Shown piece by piece: positions 1 to 7,589 of a DNA stretch of 25,111 bases. The notes beneath the pieces are model-generated. The model did no database searches. It was given only the letters and a program-made list of their open reading frames with translations, and was not told where the DNA came from. Position 1 is the first letter of the stretch. The number at the start of each line of letters is the position of its first letter. Origin of the DNA: Planctomycetota bacterium (GTDB taxonomy: Bacteria; Planctomycetota; Phycisphaerae; UBA1845); the NCBI GenBank assembly GCA_022567365.1, contig JADFHG010000001.1, forward strand, positions 1 through 25,111. Direction: 5' to 3'. A program made the translations under genes and the position numbers.

Positions 1-1112
1 GACGGACACTCCTCTCCGGGCGGCAATTCGGGACCGGTGAAGCAGATTTGGAAGCAGGCGAAGTCGGCCAGGTCCACGTCGCCGTCGTCGTTGAAATCCG
101 CGTCGATCGGGGTCATCAGGAAGGCCTTGCCCGGCGATCCCTGAAACCCGCCGCTCCCGACGATCTGGCCGACGTTGTTGATGTCGCGCGGGAAGAGCCC
201 GATCCACTCCGTGTCGGGCGGCAGCAGGTCGGCCAAGTTCTGCATCCCGGTGTCGGGGTGATAGAGGAAGGGTGGGACGCCGATCACCTGTCCGCCGTTG
301 TTGATCGCGCACGCCCAACTGCTGGCGAATCCGCCGATCTTGCCCAGATCGATCATCTTCCCCTTCTCCCACAAGAATGCGTGGTAGATGTTACCTCCCT
401 CCGGGCGCTCAGATCGGCCGACCACCTGGTCAAAGTCATTAACCCCGTAGGCGCGGCTGAACTCTCCTCCGAGCGTACCCAAATCGGACATGACGCCATC
501 CATCATCAGGAAAGCGTGCGACTCGGTCCGGGTTGCGGCACCCCCGACGAAGTGCCCTGCGGTGTTGACGTCGAGCGCTCTACTACCCGTACCCCCGAGT
601 TGACTCGGGATGCCCGTCATGGTTCCCTTTTCCCAAACGAAGGCATACCATTCCTTGAACGCTATCTGGGAAACGCCAACGACTTGGCCCGAATCATTTA
701 CACCGATAGCATCCGTGTCGAGTTCACCGGGGTCGACGAGATCCCCGAGATCGATCATCTTGCCGTTCTCCCAGAGGAACCCGTGCGAGTAGTCGCCGGA
801 GTTGGTCGCGATTCCAACGACTTGTCCGACGTTATTGATTCCCCAGGCCTCGCTCTGCGCAAACGGCGGGAAGCTCCCCAGATCGATGATCTCCCCCGCC
901 GCCCAAAGGTACGCGTGTCGCTGACCCTCCGGCGTATCGGCGCTACCCGTCACCTGCCCGAGGTCGTTCACCGCGAGGGCCACGCCGCTAGCCCCTCCAA
1001 GCGTATCCACTTTGGTAATCGTGTACTGCTGCGCTTGGGTCGGTTCCGGATACCGACCGGCCATCAGGGCAAATACGCCGAACCAGAACAGTTGTAGAAC
1101 CTTTGCCTTCAT
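1..1112 (-). CDS. Secreted HAF-repeat protein with dockerin-like tail (3' end cut by window edge)
   Basis: The frame is open from an ATG at 1112 to the left edge with no stop, so the gene is partial. A strong GGAGG lies just upstream of the ATG. Residues 1-29 form a signal peptide ending PTQAQ. The body holds about seven tandem repeats of roughly 45-55 residues with the pattern [GA]-[VI]-N-[DN]-x-G-Q-V-[VI]-G followed by H-A-[FY]-L-W-x-x-G-x-[MI]-x-D-L-G. This is the signature of the 'probable extracellular repeat, HAF family' (TIGR02913). Near the window edge a calcium-loop motif, DADFNDDGDVDLADF, is followed by two Cys residues, which is a dockerin/EF-hand-like tail common in planctomycete exported proteins. 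The function is unknown; it is presumably extracellular or surface-bound. It starts 43 bp after the subtilase fragment on the same strand and could share its transcript. Confidence 0.88.
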   Translation of the reverse strand, partial: MKAKVLQLFWFGVFALMAGRYPEPTQAQQYTITKVDTLGGASGVALAVNDLGQVTGSADTPEGQRHAYLWAAGEIIDLGSFPPFAQSEAWGINNVGQVVGIATNSGDYSHGFLWENGKMIDLGDLVDPGELDTDAIGVNDSGQVVGVSQIAFKEWYAFVWEKGTMTGIPSQLGGTGSRALDVNTAGHFVGGAATRTESHAFLMMDGVMSDLGTLGGEFSRAYGVNDFDQVVGRSERPEGGNIYHAFLWEKGKMIDLGKIGGFASSWACAINNGGQVIGVPPFLYHPDTGMQNLADLLPPDTEWIGLFPRDINNVGQIVGSGGFQGSPGKAFLMTPIDADFNDDGDVDLADFACFQICFTGPELPPGEECP

Positions 1113-1155
1113 CGTGACCTCCTTCGCAATTGGCCGAATTGGCTCCCGTAGCACG

Positions 1156-2493
1156 TCATGGCGACTCGCATGCGTCAGGGACGCCGTTGTTGTTGGAGTC
1201 GGGCCATGTCGTTGGAAAATGTGCGATGTCGAACGAGTCGGGACTCAGGTTCCCGTTGCAGTCGAAGTCGACCGACACGACGAGGGCAAAGTCGGCGTCG
1301 AGGGCAGGGGTTTCGACGTGTCCGTCCTCGTTGATCCCCTTGGTGCTTACCCCCACTTTCCACTGACCGGCGCCGGGGCTTTGGACGAAGATGTTCTCCA
1401 CCGTGTCCACCGCGATGGAGTTCGGTGCGCCGCCGGGCTGCGACCAGTTTGCGTCGAGCAATCCGGTGTTGCCCCAGTAGAGCGCCCCGGACGGCGACCT
1501 GAGCGCGAGGTTCAGATCATTGATGAAGGCGCGGGTTGCCTTGGGGTCGCCCATCGGGTCGGCGTAGACGAGCGTGACCTTGAGTTCGTAGGCTCCCGCG
1601 TCGACCGTGATCAGATACGCCGCCGTTTGGACCGCGTCCACCAAGTCCGTCTCGTCGATGATGAGCTTGAACTTGTCACCCACGCCGTGGACGTAGAGCT
1701 TGCCCACGTCGGCAAGGCCCCAACCCTGCTTGTCGCGCGTGAGGTCCGGATTCGGGGGAAACTGCCCCGCGAACACGTACATTCTACTCGTATTGATCAT
1801 CATCGCCTTGGCCGTGGTCATATGCGGGCGGTGCTCAAAAACGCAGTTCATGATTTGCGGATCACAGGCCGGCGAGACGAAATTCCCGAAGTGGCCCGCG
1901 CTCCACATCTGGTAGAACAAACCGAAATATCCACACGTGATCGGGGTGGCCGCGCTGGTGCCCCCGAAGCAGTCGGTGAAGGTGTTGCCGTTATCGGTAG
2001 TCGAGACCTCATCAAAGAAATGCGTGAAATCCGGCTTGATTCGGTTGTCCTCCGCCGGACCGTGACTTGCGGGAAGCTGGAGCACGCACTCCGGCGGGTC
2101 CGGGTGAAGCCAGGAGTCGTCGGTCGTGGTCAACGTGTCGCGATGATTCACCCCGCCAACGGCGACGATGTTCTTGGCCCATGCCTGCGGGCGCGAGGCC
2201 TTCACGCCGAAGTTAGCCTGAGACTGGCAGATCGTGATGTCGTACTGGAAGAGGATGTCGTCCATGGTCGCGCTGTCCGTCGTATAGTAGGGGTTCTCAA
2301 AAAACCCCCAACTGTTGGTCTGGAAGACTGGGTCGATGGAGCCCAGTGGGTCGTATCCCTCGGGGCAGACGTCGGTGCAGTCGAAAAGGGTCGAAACTCG
2401 TCGAATGTGGGCCATGTGTGGTGCTCCCTGTCCGCGAATACCTCGACGGCCGAATTGATGACGGCGGCCTTTCCCGTCCCGGTTGTCAGCCAT
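1156..2493 (-). pseudogene. Truncated subtilisin-like (S8) serine protease fragment, probably frameshifted
   Basis: The 445-codon frame carries the C-terminal half of a subtilase. It has NSWG near residue 61, KNIVAVGG near 109, the S8-typical GP-x(4)-RIKPD near 147, and the catalytic-serine motif GGTSAATP with Ser about 181. A beta-rich C-terminal domain of the P-domain/KP43 type and a DFDCNGNLSPDSFD calcium-loop tail follow. The catalytic Asp and His, which lie N-terminal in S8 enzymes, are missing, and no signal peptide is present. The first ~30 residues are Arg/Gly-rich and look like out-of-frame translation. The neighbouring frame over the same bases (2405-2490) reads more naturally (AVINSAVEVFADREHH) but is closed by a TAA just upstream. 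I read this as a decayed or 5'-truncated gene with a frameshift near 2395-2410. An active full-length protease cannot be made from it. Confidence 0.75.
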
Positions 2494-2535
2494 TATACCA
2501 ACGTATCGATCCTCCGATCAAGCTTGCTCTTCGCC

Positions 2536-2604
2536 GCGTGTTGAAGAAATCAAACCTCGGGTGTGGCACCGGCATCCGCAAGCGGACCCGGCAAGCCGGC
2601 CGGC
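2536..2604. repeat. Spacer repeat modules upstream of the S8 fragment
   Basis: This lies in the 2494-2781 spacer, where no gene is visible. It strings together three pieces: GCGTGTTGAAGAA (2536-2548), GTGTGGCACCGG (2561-2572) and CGCAAGCGGACCCGGCAAGC (from 2577), then a run of GGCC units. Near-copies of all three occur on the other strand and in another order at 15876-15974. The rest of the spacer (2605-2781) shows nothing recognisable. Confidence 0.6.
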
Positions 2605-2781
2605 CGGCCCGGTAACTGACGAACACGAGCCAAGTTGACGGTGCTGGATTCGCTCGAATGGCCGCCGAAAACAGGTCAGCCGCCTGCCATGCGTGAGCAA
2701 CAGGGCTTACCCACATCTACCGCTCCGATCCCCGATGCTCGGCTGGACGGCCGGTTGGTGCGGCGGTGGTGTCCGGCCGCT

Positions 2782-3477
2782 TCATTCCGAGCTCCCGAAC
2801 AGCGCGATATTGTAGAAGCGCCAAGTGCGTTCGAAGGGAAGTCCGAAAGACGTCATGACGACGTCGACGAGGTCCATAAACCCATCCATTAGTCCCGGTA
2901 CGGAGGCGAACAGCAAGAAGATCACGACCAGACCGCCCCAACCGAGTCGTCGCGCTTTTTCGCGAACGTCGTACGAGAGGTAGGGTTCGATGATTCCGAA
3001 TCCGTCGAGCGGCGGAATCGGGATCAGGTTGAAGAACACCGCGAAGAGCTGAAGCGTGGTCATCGCGCCGAGCAGCGTAACCCAGACACGGGTCTCGTTC
3101 GCGGCGACGTCGACGATACCCATGCTCGGGTGAATGACGGCGGCCAGGATGAGAAAGAGCACGAAGTTCGACGCGGGACCGGCCGCCGATACGGCCGCCT
3201 CCCAGTGCCTGCCCCGCAAACGGTTCCGCTCGATGTAGACCGCGCCGCCCGGCAGCGGCAGTCCGCCCATCGCCAGGAAAACAATCGGGACGAGAATGGA
3301 CGTCACCGGGTGAACGTAGGAAAGGATATCGAAGCGCAGATACCCCTTGTCCTTGACCGATCGATCCCCACCCCAATACGCCACGAGCGCATGGGCGAAC
3401 TCATGGATGCAGACGGAGAAGATCCAGCAGATGAGGACGGCACCGAAGAGCGGGGTTAGGGGGGCTAGGGCGAGCAT
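2782..3477 (-). CDS. Site-2-type membrane zinc metalloprotease, peptidase family M50
   Basis: This is a 231-residue membrane protein. The zinc-binding HEFAH motif is at residues 25-29 in the first membrane segment. NLIPIPPLDG at 150-159 matches the second conserved M50 motif (N-x-x-P-x-P-P-L-D-G), which supplies the third zinc ligand. SAAGPASNF near 97-105 is also typical of the short SpoIVFB/YwhC-like M50 clade. Further hydrophobic segments lie near 57-73, 103-122, 133-150 and 177-195. No PDZ or CBS domain is attached, and the length fits the minimal soil-bacterial type. The family cleaves substrates within the membrane; the substrate cannot be told here. The ATG at 3477 has only a distant AGGA, so the start is likely but not certain. 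It is 87 bp downstream of the TIGR04255 cassette on the same strand. Confidence 0.9.
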   Translation of the reverse strand: MLALAPLTPLFGAVLICWIFSVCIHEFAHALVAYWGGDRSVKDKGYLRFDILSYVHPVTSILVPIVFLAMGGLPLPGGAVYIERNRLRGRHWEAAVSAAGPASNFVLFLILAAVIHPSMGIVDVAANETRVWVTLLGAMTTLQLFAVFFNLIPIPPLDGFGIIEPYLSYDVREKARRLGWGGLVVIFLLFASVPGLMDGFMDLVDVVMTSFGLPFERTWRFYNIALFGSSE

Positions 3478-3564
3478 GGTGCCAAGAAGTTCCTATGGCG
3501 GTTTGAGTAACTCCTCGACAATGTGCTAACAACTCGGTGCATTACGGTGACACGTTGTAGCATC

Positions 3565-3990
3565 CTACTGGTCAGACGGTCGAACCAACCTGGATTGCAC
3601 AGCGATTTCGATTGCGAGCAGGCGCTGTCGCGCCTTATCATCCGGCCAGCCTGTCACGTTGGCGTGGTTTGGGTTGTCCGGCAGGCTAGCGTGATCACGA
3701 AGAGGGGCCGCCTGAATTGAAAGGTCCTGCTTGATGAAGGCGTTGGCAATGACGTCGCCGCGCCCATGCAACGTTCGCTGCCGAAGATGCGCAATTGCAC
3801 GACCTGCGGCCCAGACTTCATCCTCGGTCGCGTCGCGATGACGAGTCACGGACAGCTCAGCATGCGGAGGCGGCATGAACGCCTCAAGCTTGATCCCGTC
3901 AGTGCTTCCGCGGATGTGCCTACTGGAAAAGATGAACCGTGCCAGCAGTTCATCTTCCTCGACATCGGGCACGTGTCGTGCGTCGATCAT
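3565..3990 (-). CDS. Conserved-looking protein of unknown function, third gene of the TIGR04255 cassette
   Basis: This is a 141-residue soluble protein. A longer open frame runs upstream to 4296, but its extra part is Arg/Cys-rich translation of the overlapping gene. The ATG at 3990 is chosen because it overlaps the stop of the 152-residue gene in the classic ATGA arrangement (3990-3987). Visible motifs are DVEEDELLARFIF near the N-terminus, EAFMPPPHAELSVTRH in the middle (a Pro-rich turn followed by an L-S-V-T-R-H strand), and DNPNHANVTGWPDDKA near the C-terminus. No signal peptide or membrane segment is seen. I recall similar proteins annotated only as hypothetical and can assign no activity. 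Translational coupling suggests it acts with the two genes upstream of it. Confidence 0.85.
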   Translation of the reverse strand: MIDARHVPDVEEDELLARFIFSSRHIRGSTDGIKLEAFMPPPHAELSVTRHRDATEDEVWAAGRAIAHLRQRTLHGRGDVIANAFIKQDLSIQAAPLRDHASLPDNPNHANVTGWPDDKARQRLLAIEIAVQSRLVRPSDQ

Positions 3991-4445
3991 GAATAGACTC
4001 GTCGCACTAAACTGAGAATGCTCTCCGGAACCTCGTCGTAGAACGTCTCGGTCCCGCACGTCTTGTTGGATCCGAGTAGAGCGGCGTAGTGCAGAAGTTC
4101 GTCGTCGCTGACGGCGACGGACAAGACGCGGCGGAGGCTTCGATACCATTCGACCGACAGGTGCCCGTGTGGATCCGCCCCAATCGTCGGCCGTGGAAAG
4201 CCAAGCGGCAACGCCTCCAGAAACGACTGCATGTTTCGAAACGCATCCTCTGAGACAGGCAAGGCATCGTAGCCGTCCCAATTGGCATACTTGCATTCTT
4301 CCCAGACCTCAGTGAGTTCGCCGCGCAAGATCCGCTCGAAGCCGACCGCCAAAGACTTGTCCATGTGCTCACGATTGCGCTGAGTCGTATCTGCGATAAA
4401 CTGAGCGGCGTCGCTGACCCCTGACGTGAGGGTGGCACTCGTCAT
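3987..4445 (-). CDS. Conserved-looking protein of unknown function, second gene of the TIGR04255 cassette
   Basis: This is a 152-residue soluble protein with no signal peptide. The first ~50 residues look helical and polar. The rest has the pattern WDGYDALPVSEDAF, then a helix, LPLGFPRPTIGADPHG, LSVEWYRS and YAALLGSN, with a Glu/Asp-rich end. It looks like a small alpha/beta domain in which W-D-G-Y and E-W-Y are the most conserved-looking points. It starts inside the stop codon of the TIGR04255 gene (TAATG, one shared base at 4445) and its own stop overlaps the next start (ATGA), so the three genes are translationally coupled. I do not know its function. Similar hypothetical proteins exist as far as I recall, but no activity is known to me. 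Confidence 0.87.
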   Translation of the reverse strand: MTSATLTSGVSDAAQFIADTTQRNREHMDKSLAVGFERILRGELTEVWEECKYANWDGYDALPVSEDAFRNMQSFLEALPLGFPRPTIGADPHGHLSVEWYRSLRRVLSVAVSDDELLHYAALLGSNKTCGTETFYDEVPESILSLVRRVYS

Positions 4446-5227
4446 TACTCGGCCTCCTTGAACCGCTCGATCATCTGGTTCTTAAGCACCGCATAGAACG
4501 CCTTGTTCTTCAGCCAGCGCATTTCGCCCAACCGTTCGTCGATGACGGCATCGTCCAGTTCCGTGGTGGTCGTCGTAAATACGTCGATGTCGATAATCAA
4601 ACCCGGGGCGTTCTCCGGCGGTGTGGGCGGCTGACTCGTCTGGATCACATGAACGCGGTACGCGTGGCCAGGCACCTCGAACAGGCTGCGATGAAGGAAC
4701 TCCGCGATTGGCAGCGCGAGCCCGCCCGGCGATTCCGGCGGCAGCGTCAAGATTTCGTCCAGGTTGCCCAAGTCTACCGGCACAATCCGGTTGATGAACC
4801 GCACGCCCAGCCGCTCGATTTCCGATGGCTCGGCCAGCTCGAGATGGATCCGCCACAATCGCTTGGCCTCGGCGGCGAAACGGTCCCAGTCCTCGTACGG
4901 TGACACCCGGCTGAAGACAAACCCGTTTCGCGTGAACTGCGCGATGTAGCGCTGGTCCGTTGATTCGAAGCGAAAACCATGCCAACGTGCGCGCTGTGCC
5001 TGAGCGGCTCCCTCGGGGCCAAACTGCGCCTCAAGCTCTACCTTCTGCTGGGACTGCACATTGGGATAATCGGGCAGTTTGGTCTTCAACTGCTCCAGCA
5101 GTTTTTCGCGATCAAGCGCTTTCCCGCTGCGGGCGCGCCAGTGAATTACCGCTTCGACAATCGGCGCCCGATTCAGGTGCGGAAACTCCTCCGCCAGATC
5201 GATCGTGAATGTCGGCCGCGCGTTCAT
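4445..5227 (-). CDS. TIGR04255 family protein, first gene of a three-gene cassette
   Basis: This 260-residue soluble protein has the hallmarks of the sporadically distributed TIGR04255 family. FPHLNRAPIVEAVIHW is near the N-terminus (consensus L-x-x-A-P-I-x-E-A-x-I). G-F-R-F-x-S-x-D and an aromatic-rich F-V-F-S-R-V-S-P-Y-x-D-W follow near residues 85-115. RLGVRFINRI and a C-terminal DIDVF ... RLGEMRWLKNKAFY segment complete it. The length is normal for the family. The function is unknown in general; the patchy distribution suggests an accessory or defence-type role, but that is inference. GAGGAG lies about 12 bases before the ATG. It begins 51 bp after the sucC stop on the same strand, so it may be read through from sucC or have its own promoter in that gap. 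The two following genes overlap it in series. Confidence 0.88.
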   Translation of the reverse strand: MNARPTFTIDLAEEFPHLNRAPIVEAVIHWRARSGKALDREKLLEQLKTKLPDYPNVQSQQKVELEAQFGPEGAAQAQRARWHGFRFESTDQRYIAQFTRNGFVFSRVSPYEDWDRFAAEAKRLWRIHLELAEPSEIERLGVRFINRIVPVDLGNLDEILTLPPESPGGLALPIAEFLHRSLFEVPGHAYRVHVIQTSQPPTPPENAPGLIIDIDVFTTTTTELDDAVIDERLGEMRWLKNKAFYAVLKNQMIERFKEAE

Positions 5228-5278
5228 CGAAATCGACGTCTCCTCTTCGACTGTACGATCCTAGCATTCGCCAAGTTC

Positions 5279-6442
5279 TCACGCCACTTCTTTACAAACC
5301 TTCTCCGCCGCGTCCGTCAGGTCCGATGCCGGCACGAGTTGCGGAATCGCCGCGGCCTCGAGCAGCTCGCGGGCGCGCTCGACGTTTGTCCCTTCGAGAC
5401 GCACGACCACGGGGATCTTGAACCCGATCTCCTTCGCGGCTGCGATCAGGGCTTCGGCGATCGTGTCGCACTTGGCGATGCCGCCGAAGATGTTGACCAA
5501 TACGCCCTTGACCTTGTCGTCGGAGAGGATAATGCGGAACGCCTCGATCGCCCCCTCGGCCGTCACCGACCCGCCGACGTCGAGGAAGTTCGCCGGCTCG
5601 CCGCCGTGGAGCTTGATGATGTCCATGGTGGACATGGCCAGCCCGGCCCCGTTGACCAGACACCCGATGTTCCCGTCGAGCGCGATGTACGAGAGGTCGT
5701 GCTCCTTCGCGCGGAGCTCCATCGGGTTCTCCTCGGTCGGGTCGAACATCTCCTGCAGGCGTTTGTGGCGGAAGAGGGCGTTGTCGTCGAAGTTCATCTT
5801 GGCGTCGATCGCCAGGATCTCGCCGTCGGGCGTGCGGACGAGCGGGTTGATCTCGGCGAGCGAACAGTCGTAGTCGTTGAAGACCTTGACCAGACCGCGA
5901 ATCACTTTTTGCGCCGCCTCGAGTTGGCCCTTGTCCGTAAAACCGAGGGCGCTAGCCAGCTTGGCGCATTGGAAGTCGATCAGCCCGAGATGCGGGTGGA
6001 GCCAACGCTTGACGATCGCACCGGGATTGGTCCGCGCAACCTCTTCGATTTCCACGCCGCCTTCGCGGGACACCATTACCACGGGTTTGCGCTTGGCACG
6101 ATCGAGCACCACGGCGACGTAATACTCGCTCTCGATATCCACGGCGGCCGCGATGAGCAGCTTCTTGACCGCAATGCCCGCAGGTCCGGTCTGCGGCGAG
6201 ACCATACGGTTGCCCAGCATAAACTGCGCGGCGTCGCGAACCGCATCGGCTGAGTCGCACAGCTTTACGAAGCCTGCTTTTCCACGCCCGCCGGCGAAGA
6301 CCTGCGCCTTGACCACGACCTTGCCGTCGATTCTGCCATACGCCGCGACGGCCTCATCGACCGTGTCCACGACGTCGGACGAGGGAACGGGGACTCCCGC
6401 CTCGGCCAACAACGCCCGTGCCTGATACTCGTGTGCTTTCAT
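5279..6442 (-). CDS. sucC: Succinyl-CoA ligase (ADP-forming) subunit beta
   Basis: This is the TCA-cycle enzyme subunit that, with SucD, interconverts succinyl-CoA and succinate while making ATP. Starting at the ATG at 6442 gives MKAHEYQARALL and 387 residues, the usual SucC size; the frame is open 16 codons further but that part is not family-like. An N-terminal ATP-grasp domain is seen: VVVKAQVFAGGRGKAG near 43-58, LAEINPLV, and AIDAKMNFDDNALFRH, which holds metal-binding residues. A C-terminal CoA-ligase domain has NGAGLAMSTMD, the glycine-rich LDVGGSV, NIFGGIAKCD and RLEGTNV. All key motifs look intact. sucD is not the next gene, where it usually sits; a TIGR04255 cassette is there instead, so the partner must be encoded elsewhere. 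Confidence 0.97.
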   Translation of the reverse strand: MKAHEYQARALLAEAGVPVPSSDVVDTVDEAVAAYGRIDGKVVVKAQVFAGGRGKAGFVKLCDSADAVRDAAQFMLGNRMVSPQTGPAGIAVKKLLIAAAVDIESEYYVAVVLDRAKRKPVVMVSREGGVEIEEVARTNPGAIVKRWLHPHLGLIDFQCAKLASALGFTDKGQLEAAQKVIRGLVKVFNDYDCSLAEINPLVRTPDGEILAIDAKMNFDDNALFRHKRLQEMFDPTEENPMELRAKEHDLSYIALDGNIGCLVNGAGLAMSTMDIIKLHGGEPANFLDVGGSVTAEGAIEAFRIILSDDKVKGVLVNIFGGIAKCDTIAEALIAAAKEIGFKIPVVVRLEGTNVERARELLEAAAIPQLVPASDLTDAAEKVCKEVA

Positions 6443-6775
6443 TGAGTGATTTCCGTCCGTGAACTCAGTGCCAATGCCGGTCGGGGGCAAACCCTGGTGC
6501 CCGCACCCTCGGAAGGACTATTCTGAGCCAAGTGTCGCCCGCAGGCAAATCGGCGATGATCGCACGCCGTCGGTGGTCCATCGCGGGCTGGCGAGCGGCG
6601 ATTGCCCGCTCCGGAGTATCTTGTGCGGACCATCGCGGTTACGATATCGTTGATCGACGGAGAAGACCGGCCTGCGCCATGCATCCGCGAGGCATCTCAA
6701 CCGGGATTCGAGCGCATTCGGACATCGTCGACGGTGCGTCCGCCGACGTCGAGCTAAAGGAGTAGTTGCGAGCCA
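6443..6775. other. Divergent intergenic region between sucC and the DUF6941-like gene
   Basis: This 333-bp stretch separates two divergently transcribed genes, so promoters for both should lie here. Open frames on either strand are Arg-rich shadows. I could not pick a convincing -35/-10 pair. AAGGAG at about 6757-6762 serves the plus-strand gene. No repeat module of the kind seen in other spacers is obvious. Confidence 0.5.
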
Positions 6776-7252
6776 ATGACCACCAATGCCCCCGCACCCG
6801 ACGTGCTCGCCATGATCGTTTGCGACCAGATCATCACCGATCGATTGACGGGCAAACAATCGCTGATCGGCATGTTCAGCAAGATCCACGCCCGAGGCTT
6901 CCCCGCCTCGCATCCGCAACTCAGTGTCTTCGTCGCGTTGACCGACGGCCACGGGAAGTCCGATCTTACGATTCGGATCGTGGATTCGAATGATTCGCGC
7001 CCGCCGCTCGTCGAAGGACGCGGTAGCGTCAAGTTCAAGGATCCGCGGGCCATCGCGAACCTAGCGTTGCAGTTCCACGGTCTGTCGTTTCCCGCGCCCG
7101 GCCAATACCGCGTACAGCTCTACTCCGGCAACGAGCTTCTGCGCGAAGCGCGCCTGGAGCTCGTCGCGGTCAAGCCGCGCAAGCGCAACCTGCCGCGTCC
7201 CGAGGAGGGCAACCCACCCCGCCCCGAGGACGGGGAGGGACCGAGCGAATGA
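6776..7252 (+). CDS. DUF6941-like small protein of unknown function
   Basis: This is a 158-residue soluble protein. The N-terminus reads LAMIVCDQIITDRLTGKQSLIGMF, in which C-D-x-x-x-x-D, G-K-x-S-L-I-G and a following aromatic are the features I associate with the DUF6941 family. The middle alternates beta strands (LSVFVAL, LTIRIVD, QYRVQLYSGNELLREARLELV), which suggests a small beta-sandwich. The last ~25 residues are Pro/Glu/Arg-rich with PRPEEGNPPRPEDGEG, a near-duplicated PRPE-(E/D)-G unit that is probably disordered. AAGGAG precedes the ATG by 13 bases. It has no same-strand neighbour within 1.7 kb, so it is probably monocistronic. The family has no known function; assignment is by pattern only. 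Confidence 0.8.
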   Translation: MTTNAPAPDVLAMIVCDQIITDRLTGKQSLIGMFSKIHARGFPASHPQLSVFVALTDGHGKSDLTIRIVDSNDSRPPLVEGRGSVKFKDPRAIANLALQFHGLSFPAPGQYRVQLYSGNELLREARLELVAVKPRKRNLPRPEEGNPPRPEDGEGPSE

Positions 7253-7589
7253 CGGCAACAGGGCGGATCTAACTTCATGACGGGTGCCGCATCGTCATAG
7301 TGTTCGCCTCCTGTGGCGGTCGCACGATTTGTGGATAACCATCGACCGTCGCGTGCATCCCAAAATGGGTGGCAAATCTGCGGACGGTGGCATGCGGGTT
7401 TTGTAGTGCAGCCGCGCGACCGCGCCGATGCGCCATCTTCCCCTTGCTCAGTAGCGTACGTCAGGCCTCGTACTTGCGCAATCGTATGCAGTGCGGCGCG
7501 AAATATTCAAGGGCGCTCCCCGGAATGGGATGCACCATCGACCGTCAACGTCGCCCACGGGGGGACGACGCTACTTCTCCAACGGCCTG
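7253..7589. other. Intergenic region between convergent genes
   Basis: This 337-bp gap lies between the ends of the DUF6941-like gene and ispG, which converge. Plus-strand open frames here are low-quality shadows with many Arg, Cys and Ser residues. No strong T-tailed terminator hairpin was found on either strand. Confidence 0.45.

Noticed and set aside
48..1097. 349-codon plus-strand frame
   Set aside because: It is antisense to the HAF-repeat gene, which has repeats, signal peptide and Shine-Dalgarno; the plus-strand translation is Val/Arg/Asp-rich with no motif.
1012..2544. 510-codon plus-strand frame over the S8 fragment
   Set aside because: Translation is Arg/Val/His-rich without domains; the minus strand has GGTSAATP and other S8 motifs.
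3991..4296. Extension of the 141-residue gene up to 4296
   Set aside because: It overlaps the 152-residue gene in another frame, and is Arg/Cys-rich; the ATG at 3990 with ATGA overlap is the better start.
4979..6253. 424-codon plus-strand frame across sucC and the TIGR04255 gene
   Set aside because: It is the antisense shadow of two recognised genes.
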